Below the pieces are notes generated by a model. That model had not been told where the DNA came from, made no database searches, and was given only the letters and a program-made list of their open reading frames with translations. This document shows, one piece after another, positions 32,233-43,136 of a DNA stretch of 64,000 bases. The DNA comes from Multifurca ochricompacta (lineage: Eukaryota > Basidiomycota > Agaricomycetes > Russulales > Russulaceae): assembly GCA_022496185.1 (NCBI GenBank), contig WTXG01000192.1, positions 1-64,000 on the forward strand, read 5' to 3'. The position numbers and the translations under genes were made by a program. Position 1 is the stretch's first letter, and each line of letters opens with the position of its first letter.

Positions 32233-34610
32233 CCCGAGGTGGAATGGTAGTTGTCTGCGTCGTCTCCAAGACTAGAGTCCGAGTAGCCAACAAGGCCATC
32301 TCCGCGCGCTCCATCGTAGCGAAGCCGAAGGTCTGCTGTACCTTTGAGGTAGGCGAGAACGTACTTGGCAAGATGGAGGTGTTGGGGTGAAGGGTTTGCA
32401 GCATACTGAGCTAGCCGCACGACTGCAAAAGAAATGTCTGGGCGAGTCCCGATTTGCACGTACAGGAGACTGCCTATGATCTGCTGGTATTGCTTGATTT
32501 CAGAGGGTGTTGCCTGCGCAGTGTGCTTTACCAGGTGTGCCTCAGCACCAGCGGGAAGTGGAGTGCGTGTGGGGTTCGCATCCGCCATCCCAAAGTGTTC
32601 AACGATCTCTAAGATGTACCTTGATTGGTCAATGTCCAAGCGTTTGAGTGAACGATCGCGAGTGATCTGGACTCCGAGATAAGAGTCAATTTCGCCTAAG
32701 TCTGTCATATCATAGCGCTTAGATAATGTGGACTTGATCTTGGTTATCTCTTGGGCAGAGTCGCCTAGAAGTGTGATGTCATCGACATAGAGGATGATAA
32801 TTACTGTACCCTCCCCGTCTTGGCGATGAAACACGTAAACTCCCGCATCGGAGTAGGTGCATGTGAAGCCGAGCTCCAATAGAACTCCATGGAATTGTAA
32901 GTTCCATGCGCGTGAGGCTTGCTTGAGGCCGTAAATTGCCTTTTTGAGGAGACAAACCTTGTTCTCCTGGCCAGAGCTGATGAAACCTTGCGGTTGCTCC
33001 ATATAGATCTCCTCATCCAGTAACCCGTTAAGGAACGCTGACTTGACGTCCATTTGGTGGATCTCCCAATCCTCTAGCGCGGCCAACGCTAGCAAGAGTC
33101 TCAACGACTCAAACCAGGCAACTGGTGAGAAAGTTTCATCATAATCAATCCCCTGTATCTGCGTAAATCCCTTAGCTACCAAACGCGCGCGAAAGTGTCC
33201 ATCGGCTTTGCGCTTGAATACCCATTTAGATTTGACGGGTTTCCGGCCTGCGGGTAAATCGACCAAGGTCCAGGTGCCGTTCTTGGCAAGCGCGTCGATC
33301 TCATATTGACAGGCATCTTGCCATTCATCGGCGAACTCCGAGTTCATAGCCTCCCTAAAAGTCAACGGATCGTGATAAGCGGCAGCTGCGAGAAGCGCCG
33401 TGTGACCCAGTCTCCCGTTTGCATCAAGTGCGGCATTGTCCTCGTTGTAGTAACGAGGGTTTCGCCGAGGGTTTGGCCGCAGCCGCAGGAGATCCTCCGA
33501 GGTGGAGTCTGCGCGACGTCGGGACCGGAGAATACGGGAAGTGGGTGCATAAGTGGGGGAAGCGTCTAAGACTTCGGGTTCAGGACCTGAAATGCGTTGT
33601 GGGGTAGCTGGTGGAGATGGCGTCCTTGGCGGAGCGGCCACTCTGGAAGCGATTGCTGGGATAGCGGAGGACATGGGGACAGTGACGGCCAGTGGTCCTT
33701 CAAGGACCAGGGGTTGCGCGGGCGAGGCAGACGGCTGGCTGCTCTCCCGAAAAGGAAAGGAACTCTTGTCGAACGCTACATCGCGTGACAGAGCTATTGA
33801 TTGGGTATGTCGATTCCAGAACCGGTAACCCTTAGAACCCGGCTCATACCCTACAAGCGTCATCTCGACCGATCGCGGATCGAGTTTCTTACGCTTGTTC
33901 TCAGGCACGTGTACATATGCCTTACAGCCAAAGACTCGGAAATATGAGACATCCGGAGCGTGACCACCACTCCAGAGCTCATGCGGCATGCGCCAACCTA
34001 TCGTTCTGCTGGGAGTCCTATTGTAAGTGTGAACGGCAGTATCCACTGCCAGCTCCCAGAAGCCGAGGGACAAGCCGGCGCCATGTAGCATCGCCCGCGC
34101 TTTGTCCATGATGGTTCGATTCCATCGCTCAGCTATGCCGTTTTGTTGCGGCGAACCTGGCATCGTTAGCTTATGTTCGATCCCCTTTTGGTCCAGTACA
34201 GTTCTCACGGCGCCTGATAAGAACTCCCCCCCGCGGTCAGAATGCAGCGCAAGCAGTTTCTCAGTCGTCTGGGTCTCAGCCCAGGAGAGGAACTTTTTGA
34301 ACGCGGCGGCAAGCTGATCTTTGCTTCGGAGAAAGTACACTACCCCATGTCTGGAATAGTCATCGACAAACGTTGCGATGTAAAGCGCGCCTTGGAGAGA
34401 CTGTTTCTGCATCGGGCCGGCTAGATCGCTGTGAACGATTTGTAGACGCCGATCCGAGCGCTTGTGAGAGACCGAAAAGGGTAGCCGCGACTGTTTCCCA
34501 AATTCACACCCGGGACATGGCGACTGGTCGGAGATGATCGAAGCATCAAGCGAGATTCCTTTTACGGAAGAATGATACCGTTTGAGGGCGTTGTAAGACA
34601 TGTGCCCCAT
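32233..34610 (-). CDS. Copia-2 integrase and reverse transcriptase, intact frame
   Basis: One open frame of about 790 copia-2 residues. It has the integrase zinc-binding end (CPGCEFGKQSRLPF), core (VHSDLAGP, LHSDRGGEFL, NGIAERWNRT), a Ser/Pro linker, RT ([53 protein letters not shown], catalytic YVDD in LYVDDITLLG) and the start of RNase H (GYSDSS). No stop or shift is visible. It is cut at 32238 by gypsy-3 and at 34610 by LTR-X, where the upstream residues (..LWHRRMG) would follow. This is the best-preserved pol in the window. Confidence 0.9.
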
Positions 34611-35909
34611 TGTTACGAACCTACTCTTTTCCTGACCTTCACACTGCGCCTCCCCTGTTCCCACACTTGACTGTCCATTCTCCTACTCCATCATCTCTTG
34701 ACCACTTTGGCCCCAGAACCCAGATGCCTATGGCCTTGCGCCTAGGACCTTTGACCCGATGCCCTTGGCTTGCCACCTTGGGACCCCACCTGATGCCTGT
34801 GGCTTGTAAGCCCAGGACCCCACTCTGATGCCTGTGACATGACGCTCTCAGGACCCCCTTACCCTTGACACCTGCACCGGACTCACTACTAGTTCAGCTA
34901 CTGTGCTGACGGCTGCATTCCCTCTTCCCCTGATACTTGGCCTCTGTCTTGGCCAGCATCCATACCCTGTCCCTGTGGCTGACACCCATGGGATCCCTGA
35001 CACTGTCCCTACCAAACCTGACTCTGAACACAAGACGGCTTTGGCTTGTACTTACCCCTCCAGACCACGTGACCTGTAGGCACATGACATGGACTCAAAG
35101 CCATGACCTGTCATGTGACCCTTGACCACATGACCTCAGACCACGTGACCCCTTTGACCATGTGACCTTGGACCTTGATCATGACCCCTTAGATCATCTG
35201 ACCTATCAGTCACTCGACCCTCTCCTCTGACTCCTGTGGGAGTATTCCCACACTGATCTGACTCTGATGGGACCTGTCATTCCCCATTCGCCTCTGACCC
35301 TGGTGGGAATCCTCCCACACTGATATGACTCCTGTGGGGCTGTCCCACATGACTATGCTTCTGATAAGGCTTATCCTTATCATGGACTATATTTGACCTC
35401 TTATCTATTGGATGATAAGGACTCTGACCCTGTCTCTGATTAGCTACAGACTAGACCCCATACAGTATATAAAACCCTGTAGACAGTTTGTACGACCCCA
35501 GATTTGACCTCTTGTGCCTTCAGCCTAGAGATCTTAGACCCTAATACATCAGAAGTCTTTCCCCCTCCTTTGCGCCTTTGAGATCCTTGCAGGGACCCCC
35601 ATTGCCTCTGGCAATGGGTGTGTACCCTTCTCTTTGAACCCCTCTGCCGTCTCCCAGGGTTCCAGTGTGCTTGGAGTGCTTCCGGCACAGCAACTGGGCC
35701 TTGTCTCCACTTAACAGCCTTAGGGGATTAGCTCCCTCTGGCTGACTCATCCCGTCTCTCTCTGTGCTTGGTTATAGCACCAACCCTTACCTCATTCCGA
35801 AGCTAGACAGTAGCCTGGGGCCTAGCCTTACCAAGCTAGGCTCCTGGCTGAGGCAATGGACCCACGTCGACCCGTGCATGCCGCACAGAACGCCCTGCTG
35901 AGCGTAACA
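34611..35909 (+). mobile_element. LTR-X copy 2 (inversion breakpoint copy, forward)
   Basis: The 1299-bp LTR runs from TGTTACGAACC to GAGCGTAACA. The left flank is CCCAT (copia-2) but the right flank is TTTGG, so its own TSDs do not match. The nearly identical inverted copy at 41838-43136 has the reciprocal flanks. It contains a CAGTATATAA box near 35463 and CACGTG/CATGTG clusters at about 35065-35165. Confidence 0.92.
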
Positions 35910-36081
35910 TTTGGCTGGCTCATCCCGTCTCCCTCTGTGCTTGATTATAGCACCAAACCTTAACCAATTCTGAAGCTAGACAGTGCCCAGAGTCTAGCCT
36001 TATTGTGCTAGGCTCGTGGCTGAAGTAATGGACCCACGCCAACCCATGCATGCCGCACAGAACGCTCTGCTGAGTGTAACA
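35910..36081 (+). repeat. LTR-X copy 3, 3' end fragment
   Basis: These 172 bp match the last part of LTR-X and end GAGTGTAACA, followed by ATGGC (36082-36086). The remainder is at 43137-44691 in opposite orientation, ending next to GCCAT, so this copy is split by the inversion. Confidence 0.85.
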
Positions 36082-36086
36082 ATGGC

Positions 36087-36345
36087 TGACCTGTACACCT
36101 TCTGTTTTTGGTACTCACTGGATTGCTGACAGTACAGTACAGGTATGGTATGGCTGTTTTATGGTATATGGTAGTAGATGGTATTACTAGAGAAAATAAA
36201 GTTGACCAGGGTAGCATGAGCAAGAAGCTTAGAGTGATAAAGCAATGAATAGGTGTATTCTTATGGCTATTCTACACCTTTTTATGTAGTTTATGAGTAC
36301 AATATATTAAACAGTCATGCATGCAGGGACTGACTGTGCAGTTAG
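36087..36345. other. Unclassified spacer
   Basis: This is an AT-rich, TG/CA-rich stretch between LTR-X copy 3 and a hAT family 2 end. I see no ORF, repeat or RNA gene. Confidence 0.4.
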
Positions 36346-36394
36346 TAGTGATTGGCAGGGGTAACCCTGGGGTATCCTCATTGGTACCTGTACC

Positions 36395-38285
36395 TAGTGT
36401 TGTGATGGCCCTGGCTCGGCCTGAAGCTGCAGCTTAGGCTCAGCTTTTGGCAGCTCAGGCTTTTCAAAACTCAAGCCTGGGCCATAGCAATGGCTTCCAG
36501 CTGGCTTAGGCCCAGCTTAGGCCCAAGCTGCAGCTTTACAGCATCAAATCAAGTTTTAGCTGCATTTTTTAAAGGACTTGTAGTTTACATTATATCAACC
36601 CCTGGCCACTGCTTTGGCCTTCTGCCAAATTATGTCTCCTATTTAACTCCTGTAACATAAATTGTCTTAGTTTAGCTTGTATCAATAACAGTGTTTGTAA
36701 CAGGTGCTTCTATCCTGCGCTTGCTATGTAGATAAGATAAGATGTTGAGATCATGGTGAAACTAAGAGTGAAAATCCAGCAAGAATAGACCTAAATAGGT
36801 TCTAGTACTATTCTACAAAATACCAAAGCTGATCGAGCATGCAATGTAAATCTAATTAGTTATCAGTGGCTTACTTTCATAAGTACCCTGACACATCTTA
36901 TTTACTAATGTGCGATTGTTTCTGCCAGTCTGGCATTATCTAAAATACATACTAGACTACTTTAGACTACTCTATAATCAGATTATCAATTAATATTACT
37001 CAAACAATGGCTGCATGTATCTATAATGTCCTTTGCTGCATAAAAAATGTGCATCCAGGACAGCATTGAATTTTTTGAACCAGAATACCAGTACAGAGAT
37101 AGTCTGACATAATTGTGATTGCATTTAGATAAAACAATTGATGAGATAAAAACATGTCTTACATTAATCAAGATACTGAGTATATACATCTCAGATCAAT
37201 CATGTGATTAAATCACTTTCATTAACAAGCAAGATAATGTGTGTGTTCATTTACTTTGATTTAGTAGCTGATATAGTACATCTAAATTGTATATAAAGCC
37301 ACTAAATCTGCTATAGATAAAGCAGTTGCTATTGCATTATCACAAGCACCTAAGTCTCTAAGTTAACAAAGTATCTAAAATATAAGTCTGCACCATGCCC
37401 ATTTCCTTCGGAATTCCTATTTAGATGTACTATATCAGCTACTAAATCAAAGTAAACAAACACATTATCTTGCAATGTGATTTAATCACATGATTAATCT
37501 GAGATGTATATACTCAGTATCTTGATTAATGTAAGATGCGTTTTTATCTCATCAATTGTTTTATCTAAATGCAATCACAATTATGTTGGACTATCTCTGT
37601 CACAGTTAGGTGCGGAACTGTGTCGGGGTCGGATGGGAGCAAGACAAGTCAAGGTTCAAAGGTCACAGTGGATCAAGCCTAGTTCAAAGTCGATAGGGCA
37701 CGCGTGTGAGATTCGAAGTCGACGGCAGAGACGCTCGGTCCTGCAGCAAGTTCAAGATGATGAAGGCTCTCCAAGTCACATCTTGGAGAGTTCAAGTGGG
37801 GTTCTAACTGGGAGGACTCAAGGATTCCGAAGCACCTTTGATTGAACACAAGAGAACAGACTTAGTCTGTCTCTCTACTCTAGTAGGTCTTTAAATACAT
37901 GTAGTTCTAGCTATGTCATAGTAAATAGAAGGTTCTAGTTCTATGATATAATATCTAAATGGTTGAGCAGTAGAATGAGCTAGAACTAAGGAGAATTAGG
38001 AGGGGTTAGGCCCTCAGTAAGTAAAACACCGGTGAAACACAATGTCAAGTCATTAGTAACGTTGCAGGGAGAATTCTGTCACAATCTCTGTACTGGTATT
38101 CTGGTTCATAGAAAGCATGACTCAGCCACCAAAAGCCACAGCTTAGGCCGCAGCTTCAGGCTTTCCAAACCTCAAGCCTGAGCCATGGGCCACTGGAAGC
38201 CATTTTCACAGCCTATGTTGGCCCGGCTTTTTCCGGCTCAGAAACAGCTGGCTTATGGCTTTGAGCTGAGCCATGCACATCACTA
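36395..38285 (+). mobile_element. hAT-like family 3, long copy
   Basis: The ends are TAGTGTTGTGATGGCCCTGGCTC and the complement of TAGTGATGTGCATGGCTCAGCTC. Flanks CCTGTACC and CCCATACC agree at 6 of 8 positions and may be a decayed 8-bp duplication. Inside, two arms (about 37080-37275 and 37420-37600 plus 38089-38110) form a long inverted repeat around an AT-rich loop. No transposase was recognised. Confidence 0.75.
37598..38083 (+). mobile_element. Solo LTR (LTR-U)
   Basis: The 486-bp sequence has perfect 8-bp terminal inverted repeats (TGTCACAG..CTGTCACA), and ATCTC is duplicated at 37593-37597 and 38084-38088. It splits the right arm of the inverted repeat in the surrounding hAT-like element. 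No internal region and no relative are seen in the window. Confidence 0.88.
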
Positions 38286-39274
38286 CCCATACCCATCGCT
38301 ATGGGTATGGGTAACCTGTGGGTTACCTGTGGGTCACCTGTGAAAACATGTGCAAGTTCTTTACTTGCATCGTGCATTTTGGGTAACCGGCCCAGACCTT
38401 CCTGGACCAAGAAGATACACAATGCATTCATTTGTGGCTGCTTAAGATCCCTCAATGACTCTTGTTTTATGTTCAGAAGATTAAGATAATTCATTATTCC
38501 ATTTTTATTTTATTATTCTGCTTTCAATTTTATACAAGCACAACTAAAATCCAGTATACAGAGATGATTAGATAGGATGTTATAGAACATTGGTGAAAAG
38601 CCTGTCAGATAACCACACAGAATGCAAAAAAATTTGATGAACACATATAAATTTGCAGGGGTAACCCCTGGATAATTGTTTTGATACCTGGGTTACCCAT
38701 AAAATGAAATGCATGCAAGTTCTTTACTTGCATCACGCATTTTGGACATCCAGCCCGGGACATCCTGGTCAAGGAGATATGCACTTGGACACAATGCATT
38801 CATTTATGGCTACTCAAGATCCCTCAAAGATTCCTATTTTATGTTCATAAGATTAAGATAATTTATTATTCCATTTTTATTTTATTATTCTGGTTTCAAT
38901 TTTATATGAGCACAACTGTTCTTTGCATTTCTGCACATTTTGGATAAATGGCCTGGGCCATCCTGGTCAAGGAGATAAGCACTTGGACACAATGTGTTCA
39001 TTCATGGCTACTCAAGATCCCTCAAAGATTGTTGGTTTATGTTCAGAAGATTAAAAGGATCCTTTACTTACATTATTATTTTATTATTCTGGTTTCATTT
39101 CATACAAGTGTGACTGTCCTGGCATGTTTAAGTCAACCTTCCTTAATAGGAAGGAGGTCAGACCACCATGCAATGCAATGTAGTCGCTGCCCCATGCAGC
39201 TTGTAGATACATGTGGGCCTTGTTTCAGTAAACTAATTTGATAATTATATTATATTATAGTCTAAAGTAGTCTA

Positions 39275-39778
39275 TGTTGAACACAGGATGTGTTAGGTGA
39301 TGCTTCAGGCATCAGGAGATTAGATTAGCTACTTTGTGGACTAGATTAGATATCGGAGTTTTGGACTATTTACCATATCATTATTACTTTCTTTCTCACA
39401 TTCCGCAGTAGCTGACTGATGTACCTTAGTAATGATGTACAAGCATGTGATTCCTTACTGGCCAATGGCCTTATTCCCTCTTGTTTATTGTTTGGACTTT
39501 GTCTGGCACTTGTGGACTTATTCCCAGTGCACAGACCATCCCTTGGAATGTATATAAGGGTGTCTGTTTCATCTCTTACACTTCAGAGTTTCCTTCAACC
39601 TCTGAAGTGTAAGTCCTATCTACTCTGCTTACTACCTTACCAATAACTAACTGTCTCTTGTAGATAACTTGTTCTAGGTGTGTAGTATAGCAATATAGAG
39701 TTTCCTTCAACCTCTGAAGTATAACTTGTTCTAGCTTAACCTGCTAACACTTTACAGTCAGTATGCTGTGTTGAGACG
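39275..39778 (-). repeat. LTR-W2, main fragment
   Basis: This is LTR-W (copia-1 type) in reverse to the 23891 piece. It runs from TGTTGAACACAGGATG to CAGTCAGTATGCTG, where copia-2's LTR begins. TGCTG (39774-39778) is the copia-2 TSD CAGCA read on the other strand. The outer flanks of LTR-W2 (AGAAA at 23886-23890, and GTCTA at 39270-39274, read TAGAC) do not match. Confidence 0.8.
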
Positions 39779-40176
39779 GACCCAAAGCCACCGGATCAAC
39801 CCGAGTGGCATTACCGCCATGCACGCTTGTGGCGTGCTTTGACTGATTGATAAAGGACAATCCACAAATGCTCCTTATTCTCTTTTGTGACTGTAGGACA
39901 ATGGACTTAGATAGTATTGTTCTACAAACTAGGATTACACACTCTTTTAGTATTTAAGGACATCCCTTCGTGTAGTTGTCACTTCAGTTTTAACCAACTA
40001 AACTGAAGTGAGTATTACTTATCTTATCTCTTACCTTACTTAGTTAACACGTTACATCACACAGTTATCGCTACTAAACTAGGTAAACATAATATTATCA
40101 GTTTTAACCAACTAAACTGAATTATCGCTACTAAACTAGGTAGCGCTTATCTAACTTGCTGCTGCTCAAATCGACA
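39779..40176 (+). repeat. Copia-2 5' LTR (LTR-Z), inverted with its gag half
   Basis: It starts TGTTGAGACGGACC and ends CAAATCGACA, the reverse of the LTR at 23916-24323 and close to it in sequence. Confidence 0.9.
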
Positions 40177-40190
40177 GGTTATGGGCCCTG
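40177..40190 (+). other. Copia-2 primer-binding site (initiator tRNA-Met half)
   Basis: GGTTATGGGCCCTG directly follows the LTR and is the same 14 nt as in copia-1. It complements the anticodon stem-loop region of initiator tRNA-Met. The leader 40191-40566 shows no other feature. Confidence 0.75.
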
Positions 40191-40566
40191 GCCGTATCTA
40201 ATCTAATCCAGAAGAAGATCCACCCAAGATTACACAAGCTCCCTTCCCCTATACACGCACTGTTTTTTCTCTCACTCAAAAGGCGAGCCTCTGTTCCATG
40301 TCTATCACGATCTCATCTCCCCAGTCCCTGGAACTGGTGGACTGATGTAGACTGGGCCCCTAATCAGGGCTTCCCACGAGCCGTGCGATGGAGCGTGGCG
40401 ACGCTGAAGCACGTGTGAGTACTCTCTCAGGCCCTTTGACGGACTGAGAGGCTGGATCCTTAGTGGATTCAGGGCGCACAGTTGATACATCAGAGATCGA
40501 TCGGATCTTCACTATCTGGGTCTAACTGCTCCGCTCACCCAGATTGGCAAATTACTAAGCAGCACT

Positions 40567-41837
40567 ATGGCCCCCTCTTTTTCCTTTCCCCCTTCTGCCG
40601 CGATCGAGGTCCTTGACGGATCTAACTGGTCCACTTGGTCATCACGTATGATGGCCCTGTTCTGAATGAACGGCGTCCGAGATCATCTAACCAAAGACAA
40701 GCCCAGCACACCCTCAGCCGACTGGAACACCTTAGAAGGTGTCCTCCAAGGCATTCTTGAACTTTACACTCAGAAGGATGTCTGGCAGACCGTCTCGGAC
40801 GACAAATTATATGCCACCTGCAAGGACAAGTGGGACCAGCTCAAGAAAGTATACAGAGGCGTCGGATCCATGTCCGTGTTCAACACATGGGTCGCGCTCA
40901 CTAGCACCACGCTCGACGACTCGTCTCCAATGCTTCCTCAGTTGCAGAAGTTAAACGATGCACGCGTTACTCTCAAAAATAATGAGATGGAGATTTCAGA
41001 TCTCCAATTTTGCTTCATCCTCATCAAGGCGCTGCCGGACTCATACTCGGCGGTCGCGTCTACCATCTTAGCTACCGGAGCACCGGCGGACCTTTCCCCA
41101 CTAACCATACAAGAGCGTATCATAAATGAGGAAGGTCGACGGTCCGGTTCCTCCGCCGCACTCAACAAGTCCGCGCCCGTCAAAAAGCCTGATAACAAAG
41201 ACAAGAAGGCTACAAAATGCTTCTACTGTCAGAAAAAGGGGCATCGGATTTCCGAGTGCAGGAAGAAGAAGAAGGATGAGGAGGACAAAAAGGCAGCGGA
41301 GTCGGGGCAAAACAAGGCAGTTAACACACATCTAGCCACAACATTGGCATCTATTGTAGAAGTTACCGATGACACTAATGATATCCGCGTTTCCTTGTAT
41401 GCTGCCGCCCGATCTCGCTGGATGATGGACTCCGGCGCAACGCATCACATAACCCCGCACCGATCTGACTTCACAGAGTATGCACCCATGAACAGGACTG
41501 TCCGCCTAGGCGACAACTCCAACGTCAAACAAATTGGTGTTGGGAAGGTGGTCTTCAAAACCACTCTTGGGAGTCGAGATTCTGAGGTTACCCTGAATAA
41601 CGTTCTTCACATTCCAGATGTTCGGACGCGCTTCATCTCTACGCGCGCTCTCGCACAAAGGGGTGCTCAGATCTCATTTACTGATAAGTTTTTCACTATC
41701 ACGGTACAAAACCGGAAAATCGCGCAAGGGTACCTGGAGGACAACCTCTATTGGCTGGATGCCTCCATCTCCGCCCTTCATGCGCACACGCACACGCACA
41801 CGTCTCATCCTATCGACCTTTGGCATCGCCGTATGGG
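40567..41837 (+). pseudogene. Copia-2 gag and protease, inverted relative to pol
   Basis: The start ATG at 40567 (MAPSFSFPPSAAIEVLDGSNW) is followed in frame by TGA at 40663-40665, then the open frame MNGVRDHL.. with UBN2-like gag (FNTWVALTSTTLDDSSP), zinc knuckle CFYCQKKGHRISEC, protease DSGATHHITPH and the pre-integrase motif LWHRRMG. The frame is cut after ATGGG (41833-41837) by LTR-X. The next residues, HMSYNALKRY, are at 34610 on the opposite strand. Confidence 0.9.
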
Positions 41838-43136
41838 TGTTACGCTCAGCAGGGCGTTCTGTGCGGCATGCACGGGTCGACGCGGGTCCATTGCCTCAGC
41901 CAGGAGCCTAGCTTGGTAAGGCTAGGCCCCAGGCTACTGTCTAGCTTCGGAATGAGGTAAGGGTTGGTGCTATAACCAAGCACAGAGAGAGACGGGATGA
42001 GTCAGCCAGAGGGAGCTAATCCCCTAAGGCTGTTAAGTGGAGACAAGGCCCAGTTGCTGTGCCGGAAGCACTCCAAGCACACTGGAACCCTGGGAGACGG
42101 CAGAGGGGTTCAAAGAGAAGGGTACACACCCATTGCCAGAGGCAATGGGGGTCCCTGCAAGGATCTCAAAGGCACAAAGGAGGGGGAAAGACTTCTGATG
42201 TATTAGGGTCTAAGATCTCTAGGCTGAAGGCACAAGAGGTCAAATCTGGGGTCGTACAAACTGTCTACAGGGTTTTATATACTGTATGGGGTCTAGTCTG
42301 TAGCTAATCAGAGACAGGGTCAGAGTCCTTATCATCCAATAGATAAGAGGTCAAATATAGTCCATGATAAGGATAAGCCTTATCAGAAGCATAGTCATGT
42401 GGGACAGCCCCACAGGAGTCATATCAGTGTGGGAGGATTCCCACCAGGGTCAGAGGCGAATGGGGAATGACAGGTCCCATCAGAGTCAGATCAGTGTGGG
42501 AATACTCCCACAGGAGTCAGAGGAGAGGGTCGAGTGACTGATAGGTCAGATGATCTAAGGGGTCATGATCAAGGTCCAAGGTCACATGGTCAAAGGGGTC
42601 ACGTGGTCTGAGGTCATGTGGTCAAGGGTCACATGACAGGTCATGGCTTTGAGTCCATGTCATGTGCCTACAGGTCACGTGGTCTGGAGGGGTAAGTACA
42701 AGCCAAAGCCGTCTTGTGTTCAGAGTCAGGTTTGGTAGGGACAGTGTCAGGGATCCCATGGGTGTCAGCCACAGGGACAGGGTATGGATGCTGGCCAAGA
42801 CAGAGGCCAAGTATCAGGGGAAGAGGGAATGCAGCCGTCAGCACAGTAGCTGAACTAGTAGTGAGTCCGGTGCAGGTGTCAAGGGTAAGGGGGTCCTGAG
42901 AGCGTCATGTCACAGGCATCAGAGTGGGGTCCTGGGCTTACAAGCCACAGGCATCAGGTGGGGTCCCAAGGTGGCAAGCCAAGGGCATCGGGTCAAAGGT
43001 CCTAGGCGCAAGGCCATAGGCATCTGGGTTCTGGGGCCAAAGTGGTCAAGAGATGATGGAGTAGGAGAATGGACAGTCAAGTGTGGGAACAGGGGAGGCG
43101 CAGTGTGAAGGTCAGGAAAAGAGTAGGTTCGTAACA
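41838..43136 (-). mobile_element. LTR-X copy 4 (inversion breakpoint copy, reverse)
   Basis: The 1299-bp copy is nearly identical to 34611-35909 in opposite orientation. The left flank ATGGG (41833-41837) is the complement of CCCAT; the right flank CCAAA (43137-43141) is the complement of TTTGG. Its TSDs are therefore swapped with the other copy. Confidence 0.92.

Larger units (their letters stand above)
23916..34610 (-). mobile_element. Copia-2, pol half with 3' LTR, interrupted by gypsy-3
   Basis: The element starts at its 3' LTR (23916-24323) and reads on the minus strand up to 34610. It is interrupted by gypsy-3 (24756-32232) and cut at codon GHMS by LTR-X (TSD CCCAT at 34606-34610). The gag half, 5' LTR and matching TSD CAGCA are found inverted at 39779-41837. 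Confidence 0.9.
36346..39274 (-). mobile_element. hAT-like family 2, copy B: inverted, CpG-poor, truncated
   Basis: It starts at 36346 with TAGTGATTGGCAGGGGTAACC, the right end of copy A read on the other strand. It is interrupted by another hAT-like element (36395-38285), continues to 39274 and is then cut by LTR-W2. Aligned positions that are CpG in copy A are mostly TpG or CpA here. The end matching 12016-12400 is missing. Confidence 0.85.

Noticed and set aside
40177..40190. Gypsy-type tRNA 3'-end primer site
   Set aside because: The sequence complements an anticodon region, not a CCA end, and follows a copia LTR.
41997..42310. Conserved frames repeated in LTR-X copies (35440-35750, 41997-42307, 43083-43421)
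   Set aside because: They are identical only because the LTR is repeated; position and composition are those of LTR DNA.
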